A stretch of DNA of 64,000 bases from Sulfuricurvum sp. (GCA_020721585.1 DYMK01000004.1:32686-96685), one strand, 5' to 3'. Counted from the first letter of the stretch, positions 45,319-54,028 are shown. Notes: a model not told the origin generated them from the sequence alone. Numbers and translations: made by a program.

Positions 45319-45936
45319 TTATACCGCCCAAAGTTGGACGAATTCATTAATGTGATGGGCAGGAATTTTCATCCGTGCCGCTTTGGCAATCGTGATTAGG
45401 GTTTGAGCTGCTACATTCAAATCATCATTGACAATTAAAAAATCGTACTCACTAATCCGTTGTACTTCACGGGTCGCCATTTCAAGACGTTTTTTAATCA
45501 CCTCTTCGCTGTCTGAAGAGCGGGAGCTTAAACGGTTTTGGAGTTCTTCTAAGGTAGGTGTGGTAATAAAGACGGAGGTGGTAATATCGGCTAAACGATT
45601 TTGTACTTCATCATGCCCTTGAACATCGATGTCAAAAATGACCAATTTACCCTCTTTAAGTGCTTGCTTAACCGGACGCAACGAGGTACCATAATAATTC
45701 CCATGGACCAACGCATATTCTAAGAATATCTCCTCTTCAATCCCTGCTTTAAACTCTTCTAGGGAGATGAAATGGTAATGAACGCCATCCTCTTCCCCCT
45801 CACGTTTAGGACGGGTAGTACTGGAAATTGAAAAATAGCTAGGACCGATATGGTTGGTAATCTTACGAATAAGGGAACTTTTTCCTGCACCACTAGGGCC
45901 TGAAAGGACTAAAATGGCTCCACTGCTGAGATTCAC
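45319..45936 (-). CDS. gmk: Guanylate kinase
   Basis: 205 residues. P-loop LSGPSGAGKSSLIRK near 12-26, the GMP-binding STTRPKREGEEDGVHYHF, and IFDIDVQGHDEVQ. Converts GMP to GDP. It overlaps the upstream receiver-domain gene by 4 bases. Confidence 0.95.
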   Translation of the reverse strand: MNLSSGAILVLSGPSGAGKSSLIRKITNHIGPSYFSISSTTRPKREGEEDGVHYHFISLEEFKAGIEEEIFLEYALVHGNYYGTSLRPVKQALKEGKLVIFDIDVQGHDEVQNRLADITTSVFITTPTLEELQNRLSSRSSDSEEVIKKRLEMATREVQRISEYDFLIVNDDLNVAAQTLITIAKAARMKIPAHHINEFVQLWAV

Positions 45937-47351
45937 TTTCCATTTCCCAGATTAAGATTAATGTTAATGCTAATATTAAGTCCCTTTAAAGAGTTTGCCG
46001 TTTCTTCGTTTGACAACGCCTTAAGGAGTACTTGTAGTGCCTCCATCCCCTCTGAGGAGATATTTCCGTTCGATTGCGTCATGACCACAGGGATATCATA
46101 CGTTGCTTCTTCAACGGGTTCTCCCATAGCAAGTTTCATCTCTCGCTCAGCGATCCCATCAAAAAGATCCGTCCCTACTTCATCCGTATAAAACGCTGAT
46201 TTTCGCTCTTCTACGTGAGGATGAACTGAACTTTCTACTCCAGTATCAGAGTAAAACGCCGATTTTTGCTCTTCCAAATGAGGATGTACTACCTCTTTAC
46301 GCGGTTTGGAAAGAGAAATGGTTTCCGTAGGGATAAAAAGATCATAGTCATCTTCTTCTGTGGTTAAAAAGTCCTCTTGATTTTGAGCCACAGAGGTATC
46401 AAAAAAACTTTTTTCTGCTTTAGATTCTGGCATCATCATATCATCAAAATGGGTATAACTCTCCTCATCCAATAACGGGCTAATCGCCACATCCTCTAGC
46501 AGAGGAAGGGGTTCTTCATCTTGCATAGTAACAGAAGGAATATCAAAGCTGCCGATGGAAAAATCCGATTCGTCGGCATCGGTCGTTTTTAATAAATCTT
46601 TCAGATCTTGCACTACCTCATGATCCAAAATAGCGGGTTCTACCTCAGGTGTTTGCAAAGGGATTTCAGAGGGTAAAAACTCTTCAAAACTCATAAAAGG
46701 TTCTTCAACCTCTTCGTGTAAAGGGGCAAGATCAAAAGCACTAACAGAAGATTCTTCTTTTAACGGAGGCAAAGGATCCTCAAAGCTTACCATGGGTGCA
46801 GGCTCATTGGAAAAGGAGAATTCCTCTTTTAATGGGGGCAAGGGATCATCAAAACTCACCATGGGTGCGGGTTCGCTAAACGAAGAGACCTCTTTAAGCG
46901 GAGGCAAAGGGTCTTCAAAACTCACCATTGGCTCAGGTTCACTAAACGAGGAACGCTCTTCTTTTAACGGAGGCAAGGGATCCATAGGAGAAATAGCGAT
47001 AGGCGCTTCCTCTACTACGGGGGGAGAAGGGGGTAATGTATCGTGAATAACTGTCAATAATTCAATCAAATCTGCCGGTAAAAAAGGCTTATTAAGAACT
47101 TTATCAAACCCTTCAGAGAGATTATTACCCCGAGCTGCCATAAGGATACTCACATTATAGGTTGCTTTTTGAGCCAACGCTGCCATGGTTTCACCTGAAT
47201 AATAAGCATCATCCACAATGACCACATCGTAATCACTTTGCCCTATTTCAGCAACTGATCCAATAATCGTTAAATCATTCTTAGTATATTGTGCACTCAA
47301 CGCAACCAATTTTCGTGCAACTGGATTATCATTTAATAACAAGATTCTCAT
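45933..47351 (-). CDS. Receiver-like protein with tandem acidic Pro-rich repeats
   Basis: 472 residues from the ATG at 47349-47351 (a GAAGGCGG site precedes it). Residues 1-105 look like a response-regulator receiver domain (MRILLLNDNPVARKL, VVIVDDAYY, LNKPFLPADL); the phosphorylated Asp would be in DYDVVIVDD. The rest is low-complexity: four copies of a roughly 25-residue unit built on DPLPPLKEE with PMVSFEDPL, then two copies of HPHLEEQKSAFYSD. A hydrophobic C-terminus ends ISININLNLGN. It may be a scaffold or a hub under two-component control. No output domain was recognised. Confidence 0.72.
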   Translation of the reverse strand: MRILLLNDNPVARKLVALSAQYTKNDLTIIGSVAEIGQSDYDVVIVDDAYYSGETMAALAQKATYNVSILMAARGNNLSEGFDKVLNKPFLPADLIELLTVIHDTLPPSPPVVEEAPIAISPMDPLPPLKEERSSFSEPEPMVSFEDPLPPLKEVSSFSEPAPMVSFDDPLPPLKEEFSFSNEPAPMVSFEDPLPPLKEESSVSAFDLAPLHEEVEEPFMSFEEFLPSEIPLQTPEVEPAILDHEVVQDLKDLLKTTDADESDFSIGSFDIPSVTMQDEEPLPLLEDVAISPLLDEESYTHFDDMMMPESKAEKSFFDTSVAQNQEDFLTTEEDDYDLFIPTETISLSKPRKEVVHPHLEEQKSAFYSDTGVESSVHPHVEERKSAFYTDEVGTDLFDGIAEREMKLAMGEPVEEATYDIPVVMTQSNGNISSEGMEALQVLLKALSNEETANSLKGLNISININLNLGNGK

Positions 47352-47386
47352 GCCAAAACCGCCTTCTTGATGTTTATGTCCGCTAA

Positions 47387-47908
47387 ATGGTATCATTGTA
47401 TCCAAAAAAGGATAAAATCATAAAAATTCTGAGTTTATTTTTAGTGTTAACCCATCTGAATGGTCAGATATTCCCGTATCTTCTCCCCGATCAAAAAGAT
47501 GATTTTGACCATATTCTTATTACCCATATCAAAAAAACGCATCATGCTATTTCTATTTTGACACCTCAATTACACTATCCCTCTTTACGCCGATCCCTAC
47601 TCCAATCGCTGACCAAAGGGGTAACATTGACCCTTATTACCCAAAAAGCTTCTGGTGACCCACTGATGCTCATCGCCTATAGCGGTGTGAACTGGTCACT
47701 TTATACCGCACGACCACTGGAGGATACGGTGATACTCATTGATGATACCCTAGTCTGTCACGTAGCGGGTGAATTGCACGAAGAGAGCCTCTCCAAAAAA
47801 ATACAAACGCCTCTTTGTAGCGATGACCAACCCCTTATTCAGACCTTACGCCACCGTATACATTATCTTCAAAAACATTCTCGTCCCTATTTGGATGCAA
47901 CACCCTAA
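47387..47908 (+). CDS. Degenerate phospholipase D-like half protein
   Basis: 173 residues with a hydrophobic N-terminus (IIKILSLFLVLTHLNG). A PLD-like core is visible: AISILTPQLHYPSLRRSLLQSLTKGVTLTLIT, then VILIDDTLVCHVAG where an HKD motif would be expected but the His and Lys are not present. Enzyme activity is unlikely. The start is uncertain: this ATG overlaps the divergent gene's leader, while an AAAGGA stands before an ATA at about 47420. Convergent with the ABC ATPase, overlapping by four bases. Confidence 0.6.
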   Translation: MVSLYPKKDKIIKILSLFLVLTHLNGQIFPYLLPDQKDDFDHILITHIKKTHHAISILTPQLHYPSLRRSLLQSLTKGVTLTLITQKASGDPLMLIAYSGVNWSLYTARPLEDTVILIDDTLVCHVAGELHEESLSKKIQTPLCSDDQPLIQTLRHRIHYLQKHSRPYLDATP

Positions 47909-48549
47909 TGTTCTTTAACCAAATATCCCTCAACCATTTTATACCGGTGATCGCACCGTGCTGCCAAGGTTTCATCATGGGTTACCAAAAGCAATCCTGC
48001 TTGGTGATCTTGAACATAACGCATAAAAAGGTTGATCACTTCCGTAGCTGTTGCATGATCTAAATTGCCCGTGGGTTCATCCGCAAAAATAAGACGGGGC
48101 TTTTTGGAGAGGATACGGGCGATGGAAACCCGCTGTTGTTGTCCCCCCGAAAGTTCGGTCACTTTTTGATGAATTACGTTGTCAATTCCCAAATTTTTGA
48201 GTAACTCCGTATCAATGGTCTCTCCTGCCAAAATCGCTGCTACTTCAAGATTTTCGTACCCACTAAACCCTTTAAAAAGGTAGTGACTTTGGTAAATCAA
48301 GCCCAAATCGTGCCGACGAAGGGAAACCAATGAAGATTCATCCAACGCATAAATATTACGTCCGAAAAGTTCTACCTCTCCACGATTGGGTTTTAACAAA
48401 GAGGAGAGAATGTGCAAAAGGGTCGATTTCCCACTCCCGCTGACTCCGACGATGGCGATGGATTCCCCTGCATGAAGTTCCAAGGAAATATTCTCAAAAA
48501 GGGGGTAATCAAAACGGTGTGAAAGGTTAGTAGCTTTTAAAAGTATCAT
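47905..48549 (-). CDS. lolD: LolD-type ABC transporter ATPase
   Basis: 214 residues. Walker [13 protein letters not shown], signature [19 protein letters not shown], Walker [13 protein letters not shown]. Resembles LolD/MacB-type ATPases, which drive lipoprotein release or export. No permease gene is next to it, so the partner is elsewhere. Confidence 0.85.
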   Translation of the reverse strand: MILLKATNLSHRFDYPLFENISLELHAGESIAIVGVSGSGKSTLLHILSSLLKPNRGEVELFGRNIYALDESSLVSLRRHDLGLIYQSHYLFKGFSGYENLEVAAILAGETIDTELLKNLGIDNVIHQKVTELSGGQQQRVSIARILSKKPRLIFADEPTGNLDHATATEVINLFMRYVQDHQAGLLLVTHDETLAARCDHRYKMVEGYLVKEH

Positions 48550-48660
48550 GAAAAGATTATAGAGAAAAAAGGTTTAAGGAGACGCCAATTCAAGTATAAA
48601 ACAAAAAATTTCATAATTTAGAAGGAATCAGCCGTAGTATTACACCATCCAACTACACCC

Positions 48661-49167
48661 TCACCCATGACACCCTTGTCCTGTATAGCAACTCTGTGCG
48701 GTGACGATTTTGGCAAGGGCGTGATTGAGATTAAACAACCCCTGCAGATCATCCAAAATCTCTTGGTAAAAAACGGCACCGTCTTTGGAGAGAATAAAAA
48801 GGGTTTTTGCCAGCTCGTGATTGGAGAGTCGCACCCCATAATAATCCCCAAACGCGTCCTCATGGTCATAACCGCTCAACCAATTTTCCACGGAGGGGAG
48901 GGTATGGGTAGCGTTGGCAACGATAAGGGCTTGGGTGATCCCACTAAGGGCATTGAGGGATAAAAGGGTATCAATCTCGTGTAATTGCTCCATAAGGGAG
49001 TCATTGATAAAAGGGGCAGTGATGAGCAACTGCGTTGCCCCCTTGTGTCCGCCAATGCTAAAAGTTTCTCCTTCGCTGTTTTTGAGGGTCACTTTTTCCG
49101 ATGCGTATCCGATGTCCAGTGGCATATCTTCAAGATGCAGGGTGGATGTGTTGAAGGTGATCTGCAA
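48661..49167 (-). CDS. Tpx-like nif-associated protein lacking the peroxidatic cysteine
   Basis: 168 residues from a TTG start at 49165-49167, with AGGAG 7 bases upstream inside the preceding NifX-like gene (38-base overlap). It follows the Tpx fold (MPLDIGYASEKVTLKNSEGE, then LLITAPFINDSLMEQLHEID) but has no Cys at the position of the catalytic residue. The C-terminus SCYTGQGCHG adds a C-x5-C pair not seen in Tpx. It cannot work as a normal peroxiredoxin. A metal- or cluster-related role in nif expression is possible, since it is cotranscribed with a NifX-like gene from a nif-type promoter. Confidence 0.7.
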   Translation of the reverse strand: MQITFNTSTLHLEDMPLDIGYASEKVTLKNSEGETFSIGGHKGATQLLITAPFINDSLMEQLHEIDTLLSLNALSGITQALIVANATHTLPSVENWLSGYDHEDAFGDYYGVRLSNHELAKTLFILSKDGAVFYQEILDDLQGLFNLNHALAKIVTAQSCYTGQGCHG

Positions 49168-49567
49168 TGTTGGCTCCTATAATGAAATGGTCTAAAGCGG
49201 CTTCTGAGTTTTTGATAAAAGGGGGGAGTTTATGAATCTTGATCCCCACATTTTTAAACACGTGCAAGGTGTTGAGACAATACTGATCAACCAAAATACA
49301 ATCTACTTTGCCAATCGCTTCAAGGATGAGATAATGGTCACTGATATGATGGGGATCGTTACGACTAGCGGAGGTGCAAGTGCAAGTACTCCTCTCTGGA
49401 TGAAACGCATCACCGTATTTTTTCCACGGATTGAGACGGGTTTCGAGAAAATGGTAGTGGATATTTTGGCGATTGCCCTCCACCTCGTACAACGCAAACA
49501 TCGTCGCGGAGCAGGGATTGAGATGGTATACACGATTCAAAGCATCCAGTGGGATAGCGACCAACAT
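49130..49567 (-). CDS. NifX/NafY-type FeMo-cofactor-binding domain protein
   Basis: 145 residues from the ATG at 49565-49567, chosen for AAGGAG 7 bases upstream. The NifX-like domain is indicated by MLVAIPLDALNRVYHLNP at the start and later VDCILVDQYCLNTLHVFKNVGIKIHKLP. A middle stretch contains CTCTSASRND with two adjacent cysteines. Proteins of this family bind NifB-co or FeMo-co and chaperone them. It is divergent from nifB and overlaps the Tpx-like gene. Confidence 0.78.
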   Translation of the reverse strand: MLVAIPLDALNRVYHLNPCSATMFALYEVEGNRQNIHYHFLETRLNPWKKYGDAFHPERSTCTCTSASRNDPHHISDHYLILEAIGKVDCILVDQYCLNTLHVFKNVGIKIHKLPPFIKNSEAALDHFIIGANIADHLQHIHPAS

Positions 49568-49598
49568 CAGCAAACTCCTTGATTTACCACCAGAGAAT

Positions 49599-49612
49599 GC
49601 AATTTTTGTTCC
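49599..49612 (-). promoter_or_regulatory. Sigma-54 promoter of the NifX-like operon
   Basis: The minus strand reads GGAACAAAAATTGC, GG-N10-GC with TTGCA, about 32 bases upstream of the start codon. It lies back to back with the nifB promoter. Confidence 0.65.
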
Positions 49613-49649
49613 TCCTTGAGAAAACGACGTTTTTGTCCTTTTTTCGTAT

Positions 49650-49663
49650 GGAACATCTTTTGC
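49650..49663 (+). promoter_or_regulatory. Sigma-54 promoter of nifB
   Basis: GGAACATCTTTTGC, GG-N10-GC with TTGCA, 80 bases upstream of the nifB start. Shares GGAAC with the divergent NifX-like promoter. No TGT-N10-ACA NifA site was found nearby. Confidence 0.65.
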
Positions 49664-49743
49664 AATAATGCTTTTTAAGAGAGTGGTTACGTGCCAGATG
49701 AGGCCAATGATCATGAATATTTTTTGATTTTAAGGAGTTTAAC

Positions 49744-51159
49744 ATGAGCTGTTCTTCAAGCGGTAACGAAGCGTTTATGCCCGATGACATCAAGGAGAAG
49801 ATTCACAATCATCCCTGCTATTCTGAAGGTGCGCACCACCATTATGCCCGTATTCACGTAGCGGTTGCCCCTGCGTGTAATATCCAATGCAACTATTGTA
49901 ACCGTAAGTATGACTGTTCCAATGAATCCCGCCCCGGTGTTACCTCAGAGCGTCTCACCCCCGAAGAGGCAGCAAAAAAAGTACTTTTAGTAGGTGGGGA
50001 AGTGCAACGGATGAGTGTTTTGGGAATTGCAGGCCCCGGTGATGCGTTGGCTAACCCTAAAAAAACTTTTGAGACCTTTGGGATGGTGCGACAATTCGCC
50101 CCCGATTTGAAATTGTGCCTCTCAACCAATGGATTGGAATTACCAACATTTATCGACGAAATGGTCGAACACAACATCGATCACATCACCGTGACCATCA
50201 ACAGTGTCGATACCACAGGGGAGATCGGAAGCCAAATTTATCCATGGATTTTTTACAACAACAAACGCTATTACGGTCGTGAAGCGGCGCAAATTCTCTT
50301 GGAACGTCAGTTAGAGGGGATGAAAAAATGTGTCGAAAAAGGGATTTTGATCAAAGCTAACTCGGTCTTAATTCCGGGCATTAACGATAAACATCTCCCC
50401 GAAGTCTCCAAAAAACTCAAAGAGATTGGGGTGTTTTTGCACAACATTATGCCCATCCTCTCCGAACCTGAATTTGGTACGGCGTTTGCCCTCAACGGTG
50501 TCCCCAGTGCAACCGATCAAGAGCAAATGGCCGTCCAAGAGGCGTGTGGGATGGACATGAAACTCATGCAACACTGCCGTCAATGCCGTGCCGATGCGGT
50601 GGGATTGATCGGGGAAGATCGCGGAGCAGAATTTACCAAAGACACGTTTGCGGGGTTGAGTTTCGATGAACTCCAAATCAAATACGACCTTGAAGCGCGC
50701 CAAGCGGCTCAGGCGAAAATCGAAGAGTTTCGCTTCTTCCTTGACCAAGCCAATGAGCGTGTCCGCAAAGAAAAAGAAGAGTTAAGCTCCGATGGTCATA
50801 CCATCCTTGTTGCGGTGACGACAGCGGGTGAGGGGATGATTAACCAACACTTCGGAAGCGTCAAAGAGTTCTTGATTTATGAAGCAGGTGATCGAGGAAT
50901 CCGATTTATCCACCACCGTAAAGTGGAAGCCGAATACTGTGCAGGGCCAGATGGTACCAATCCATTGCAACCGATTTTGGATCGCCTTAAAGACGTTAAG
51001 CTTATTTTGACCGCAAAAATCGGGGGATGTCCTCAGGGTGATCTTGCCGCTGCGAGGATTGTCGCCGATCAAAGCTATGCGTACGCTCCCATCGAAGCTT
51101 CGGTGCTTAAAGCAACGCGCAAATATTTTAATCTTCCAGAAGAGTTAGAAGTCAATTAA
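49744..51159 (+). CDS. nifB: NifB, radical SAM FeMo-cofactor core synthase
   Basis: 471 residues. The radical SAM cluster motif is CNIQCNYCNRKYDC near residues 40-55, then further cluster-ligand cysteines around HCRQCRADAVGLIGEDRG. The C-terminal third (about 345-471) is a NifX-like domain (VAVTTAGEGMINQHFG). NifB fuses two [4Fe-4S] clusters with a SAM-derived carbide to make NifB-co, the core of FeMo-co. AAGGAG lies upstream of the ATG and a sigma-54 promoter is 80 bases away. It is first in a unit running through nifV to the 92-aa Cys-rich gene. Confidence 0.96.
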   Translation: MSCSSSGNEAFMPDDIKEKIHNHPCYSEGAHHHYARIHVAVAPACNIQCNYCNRKYDCSNESRPGVTSERLTPEEAAKKVLLVGGEVQRMSVLGIAGPGDALANPKKTFETFGMVRQFAPDLKLCLSTNGLELPTFIDEMVEHNIDHITVTINSVDTTGEIGSQIYPWIFYNNKRYYGREAAQILLERQLEGMKKCVEKGILIKANSVLIPGINDKHLPEVSKKLKEIGVFLHNIMPILSEPEFGTAFALNGVPSATDQEQMAVQEACGMDMKLMQHCRQCRADAVGLIGEDRGAEFTKDTFAGLSFDELQIKYDLEARQAAQAKIEEFRFFLDQANERVRKEKEELSSDGHTILVAVTTAGEGMINQHFGSVKEFLIYEAGDRGIRFIHHRKVEAEYCAGPDGTNPLQPILDRLKDVKLILTAKIGGCPQGDLAAARIVADQSYAYAPIEASVLKATRKYFNLPEELEVN

Positions 51160-51165
51160 TCCATC

Positions 51166-51238
51166 GTCATTCCCGCGAAGGCGGGAATCCAGCTTTGTAT
51201 TCAGGAGATGGATCCCCGGGTCAAGCCCGAGGATGACG
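51166..51238. repeat. Dispersed palindromic repeat, copy 5 (composite)
   Basis: GTCATTCCCGCGAAGGCGGG with AATCCAGC is joined by 16 bases to GGATCCCCGGGTCAAGCCCG and AGGATGAC. Inverse of the composite at 20169. Between nifB and nifV. Confidence 0.88.
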
Positions 51239-51259
51239 TGAACGGGAAAGGAAAAAGTC

Positions 51260-52375
51260 ATGGCACTCATCAACGACACCACCTTACGGGATGGAGAACA
51301 AGCCCCCTACGTCGCGTTCAATACTGCTGAAAAACTCCGCATTGCCACGTTACTTGATGCGTGTGGTGCGGATGAGTTGGAGGTGGGAATTGCGTGCATG
51401 GGTGCCAAAGAGCGTGAGGACATCAAAGAGCTTTTGGGTTTGGGTCTCAATGCTCGGATGATGACGTGGAATCGGATGAAACTGGAGGATTTAGAAGCTT
51501 CATTATCGTGCGGTATCCGTGCGGTTGATCTCTCCCTTCCGATGTCGGATTTGCTCATTGAAGTGAAGTTTGGGGGGAGTAAAACCGCTTTACTTAGAGA
51601 ACTTGAAACGGTAGTCACCACCGCCAAGCGTGAGGGGCTTTTTGTCTGTATCGGAGGGGAAGACAGCTCTCGTGGAAGCGTTGAATTTATCCGTGAGGTG
51701 ATGGAACTCTCCCGTGAGTGCGGTGCGCAACGGTTTCGCTATTGTGACACCATTGGGATCATGACCCCAACACAAACCTATACGGCGATAAAGTCACTGA
51801 ATGAACTTAATCTCCTCCCCATCGAAATGCACACCCACAACGATTTTGGTCTTGCCAATGCCAATGCTCTGAGCGGTATTGATGCGGGGGCGGTGAGCCT
51901 TAACACTACCGTGATGGGGTTGGGGGAGCGAGCGGGCAATGCCTCCTTTGAACAAATCCTCATGGCACTCAAACACCTCTATGGGGAAAATCGTCCTCTT
52001 GATCCCCACGCCATTCGTGCGTTGGTGCATACCGTCTCACACGCTGCCAATCTTGCCCTCTCCCCCAATGCCCCTGTGGTGGGAGACCATATTTTTGCCC
52101 ACGAAAGTGGTATTCATGCCCATGGAATGCTCAAAGATTCCCACACCTACGAACCCTATACCGCCCAAGAGATGGGAGTAGAAAGCTCATTTCCCATCGG
52201 AAAACACTCCGGCAGTGCCACCATTAGCTATCACCTCTCCCGCATGGGAATTACGGCGGAACGGGGAATCCTTCGAGAGTTGCTCCCCAAAATTCGGGAG
52301 ATTGTCACCTCTCGCAAACGGGTTTTGGATCATTTTGAACTGCGATCCCTCTATCAGGAGAGTCTATGTTTATAG
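51260..52375 (+). CDS. nifV: NifV homocitrate synthase
   Basis: 371 residues. The DRE-TIM signature NDTTLRDGEQAPYVAF is at the N-terminus, with the HTHNDFGLANANAL metal site near residue 192 and the HESGIHAHGML motif further on. Homocitrate is the organic ligand of FeMo-co, so this gene completes the nifB unit. It overlaps the downstream GNAT gene by 10 bases. Some homologues make isopropylmalate instead, but the nif context argues for NifV. Confidence 0.93.
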   Translation: MALINDTTLRDGEQAPYVAFNTAEKLRIATLLDACGADELEVGIACMGAKEREDIKELLGLGLNARMMTWNRMKLEDLEASLSCGIRAVDLSLPMSDLLIEVKFGGSKTALLRELETVVTTAKREGLFVCIGGEDSSRGSVEFIREVMELSRECGAQRFRYCDTIGIMTPTQTYTAIKSLNELNLLPIEMHTHNDFGLANANALSGIDAGAVSLNTTVMGLGERAGNASFEQILMALKHLYGENRPLDPHAIRALVHTVSHAANLALSPNAPVVGDHIFAHESGIHAHGMLKDSHTYEPYTAQEMGVESSFPIGKHSGSATISYHLSRMGITAERGILRELLPKIREIVTSRKRVLDHFELRSLYQESLCL

Positions 52376-53193
52376 GGTGGCTTAAATTTGCCGATGTTGC
52401 ACAACTGACTCACATAGCCCAAGAGACCCAGTGGCTCTTGGATGGGTATCATGTCAAATTGATGATGATGCACGCCCCCCATCTGTGCTATGGCGCGTAC
52501 GATGAGGGGAAACTGATTGGGGCGATCATGGCAATCCCTTTTGAAACCTCCGCCATGATCAAATACTTTATGGTCACCCCCACCTACCAACGACAAGGGA
52601 TCGGTACGCGGCTTTTTACTACCCTTTTTGGGGTGCTAAAAGACTCCCACCCCTCACTGTACCTCCATGCCGATCCTGCATTGGAACCTTTTTTTACACG
52701 GTATGGCTTTAAGACGGTTTTGGAGGTGGGACGGTTTGTCAATGTGGGTAAAGTCCCTCCCTTTAGTTTTACCAATGCCCAAGCCAAAGAGCTAGAGAGC
52801 GGTAATTTCGATGCGACCCTCCGTAAAATCGACCAAGAGACCTTTGGGGAAGATCGGATGGCGTTTATGCTCGATGAGATGGAGCGCAACAGTTCGTTGA
52901 AATTCACCCTCCCCAATGCCTTCCAACACTCCAGCGTCATTAATCCCCGTGGGGTCTATTTGGGACCGTGGCAATGCCGTAGCGGTCATGAAGCGGAAGC
53001 GGAAAAAATGCTCCAAGGGGTATTGTATTTTCGAGGACTCAAAAAAATCTTTGCCGATGTCCCGCTTACTAACACCACCGCCGTAGCGTTGTTTGAAAAA
53101 TACCATTTCCAACCCAAAGGAAAATTTCTCCACATGAGCTATGGTCTCCCCCGAAAGGTTCGCTTTGACCATATTTACGCGTTTTCATTGTGA
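52366..53193 (+). CDS. Tandem GNAT acetyltransferase in nif operon
   Basis: 275 residues with two GNAT-like halves. In the first, MVTPTYQRQGIGTRLF (about 70-85) is a clear acetyl-CoA-binding motif A. In the second, ADVPLTNTTAVALFEKYHFQPKG resembles the C-terminal GNAT motif with a weaker motif A. The substrate is unknown. It overlaps nifV by 10 bases and precedes a DUF683 gene, so it is expressed with cofactor-synthesis genes. Protein acetylation of a nif component is a speculation. Confidence 0.75.
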   Translation: MFIGWLKFADVAQLTHIAQETQWLLDGYHVKLMMMHAPHLCYGAYDEGKLIGAIMAIPFETSAMIKYFMVTPTYQRQGIGTRLFTTLFGVLKDSHPSLYLHADPALEPFFTRYGFKTVLEVGRFVNVGKVPPFSFTNAQAKELESGNFDATLRKIDQETFGEDRMAFMLDEMERNSSLKFTLPNAFQHSSVINPRGVYLGPWQCRSGHEAEAEKMLQGVLYFRGLKKIFADVPLTNTTAVALFEKYHFQPKGKFLHMSYGLPRKVRFDHIYAFSL

Positions 53194-53230
53194 ATAAAAA
53201 TTGCATTTTATCCCCAAAAAGGAGTCTATG

Positions 53231-53419
53231 ATGACCGAAGCAGAACACAAAAAAGAGTTAGCCAAGCTCAAACGTTTGGCCGTAGAAGTTGCCTCTGAAA
53301 TTCACGATATTGTCGAAGACACCGTGTGGACAAACCATGTCAAGATGCCCGCACTGGCACAAAAACTCTACGACGCGGTGGAAAAAGCCAACGCCTACAA
53401 AACAGAGCATTCTCTGTAA
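53231..53419 (+). CDS. DUF683/CCE_0567-family nif-associated protein
   Basis: 62 residues. AAGGAG precedes two adjacent ATGs; the second gives better spacing. The helical hairpin with LAKLKRLAVEVASEIHDIVED and MPALAQKLYDAVEKAN matches the small CCE_0567/DUF683 family that accompanies nifX in many diazotrophs. Members bind metal and form helical dimers; the exact role is unknown. Confidence 0.75.
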   Translation: MTEAEHKKELAKLKRLAVEVASEIHDIVEDTVWTNHVKMPALAQKLYDAVEKANAYKTEHSL

Positions 53420-53430
53420 AGGGGGCTTTT

Positions 53431-53709
53431 ATGCCTACCAAAGAAGCGGTTTTAACCCTTGAAATCTGTGAGTGCGGCGGCAAAACCGTCGCCGATGCCC
53501 TCAAAATCTTCCAAGAGACCTCCCTTCCCTACAAAAAAGCCAAAAAACTGGTCACGGAGTGTGACAAAACCTGTTGTCGCGCTGCCCTTTTGCGCATTTT
53601 TGATATGGCATACACCGGTAACATCGATTATGAGGAGCTTCACCGTCTTATTCAACTGCGCAATGATAAATTGGGGGAACTCTTAGAACGGATGAAAAGT
53701 GGACGGTAG
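53431..53709 (+). CDS. Cys-rich 92-aa nif-linked protein, BFD-like
   Basis: 92 residues from the ATG at 53431 after AAAGGGGG. Five cysteines: ICEC near 11-14, then about 32 residues later TECDKTCCRAAL. C-x-C-x32-C-x3-CC resembles the [2Fe-2S] site of bacterioferredoxin-associated ferredoxin (C-x-C-x31-C-x2-C). An alpha-helical tail (DKLGELLERMKSGR) follows. It may be a small electron carrier or metal donor. I do not recognise an established name. Confidence 0.6.
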   Translation: MPTKEAVLTLEICECGGKTVADALKIFQETSLPYKKAKKLVTECDKTCCRAALLRIFDMAYTGNIDYEELHRLIQLRNDKLGELLERMKSGR

Positions 53710-53875
53710 GGGTATGTTTTAACGGTGATAATTCCAATACTAGTTACTATTGGGTGCGCGCCCATTCAAGTCATAAGTGCAACACCTATGCTTTTTAGCT
53801 TGCGTCTAAAATCGTACCGTAAAAAAACTTCATAAGGTGTCTTAAAACCTAATATTTTGCATGATGGAATAAGTT
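53710..53875 (-). pseudogene. Remnant of an IS30-family transposase
   Basis: The minus-strand frame ending in a TGA at 53766-53768 reads about 34 residues including LGFKTPYEVFL and the ending GVALMT. IS30-family transposases end with this kind of sequence. The rest of the transposase is gone. The remaining 60 bases have no recognised feature. It abuts the nucleotidyltransferase remnant. Confidence 0.65.
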
Positions 53876-54019
53876 TCATTTGTTATGTATTTTCTCCCCA
53901 CCCTCATCAATCTCCCTCTTCAACACCTCATTCTCCACCCGATCATAAATCACAATATCAAAAAAATAGGGGAGGTTGGTCTCCTCTTCGAGGATATAGC
54001 GAAGTTTCGCGTTCTCTTC
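53876..54019 (-). pseudogene. Truncated nucleotidyltransferase (MNT antitoxin-like) remnant
   Basis: A minus-strand frame of 47 codons with no start, preceded by a stop. It reads EETNLPYFFDIVIYDRVENE and ends in EIDEGGEKIHNK, the C-terminal end of minimal nucleotidyltransferases of the MNT/HEPN toxin-antitoxin type. The catalytic N-terminal part is missing. A plus-strand frame here is a shadow. Confidence 0.65.
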
Positions 54020-54028
54020 TCAAGGGTT

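Noticed and set aside
47420..47422. ATA as start codon of the PLD-like gene
   Set aside because: An AAAGGA lies at the right distance, but ATA starts are very rare; the ATG at 47387 is kept with low certainty.
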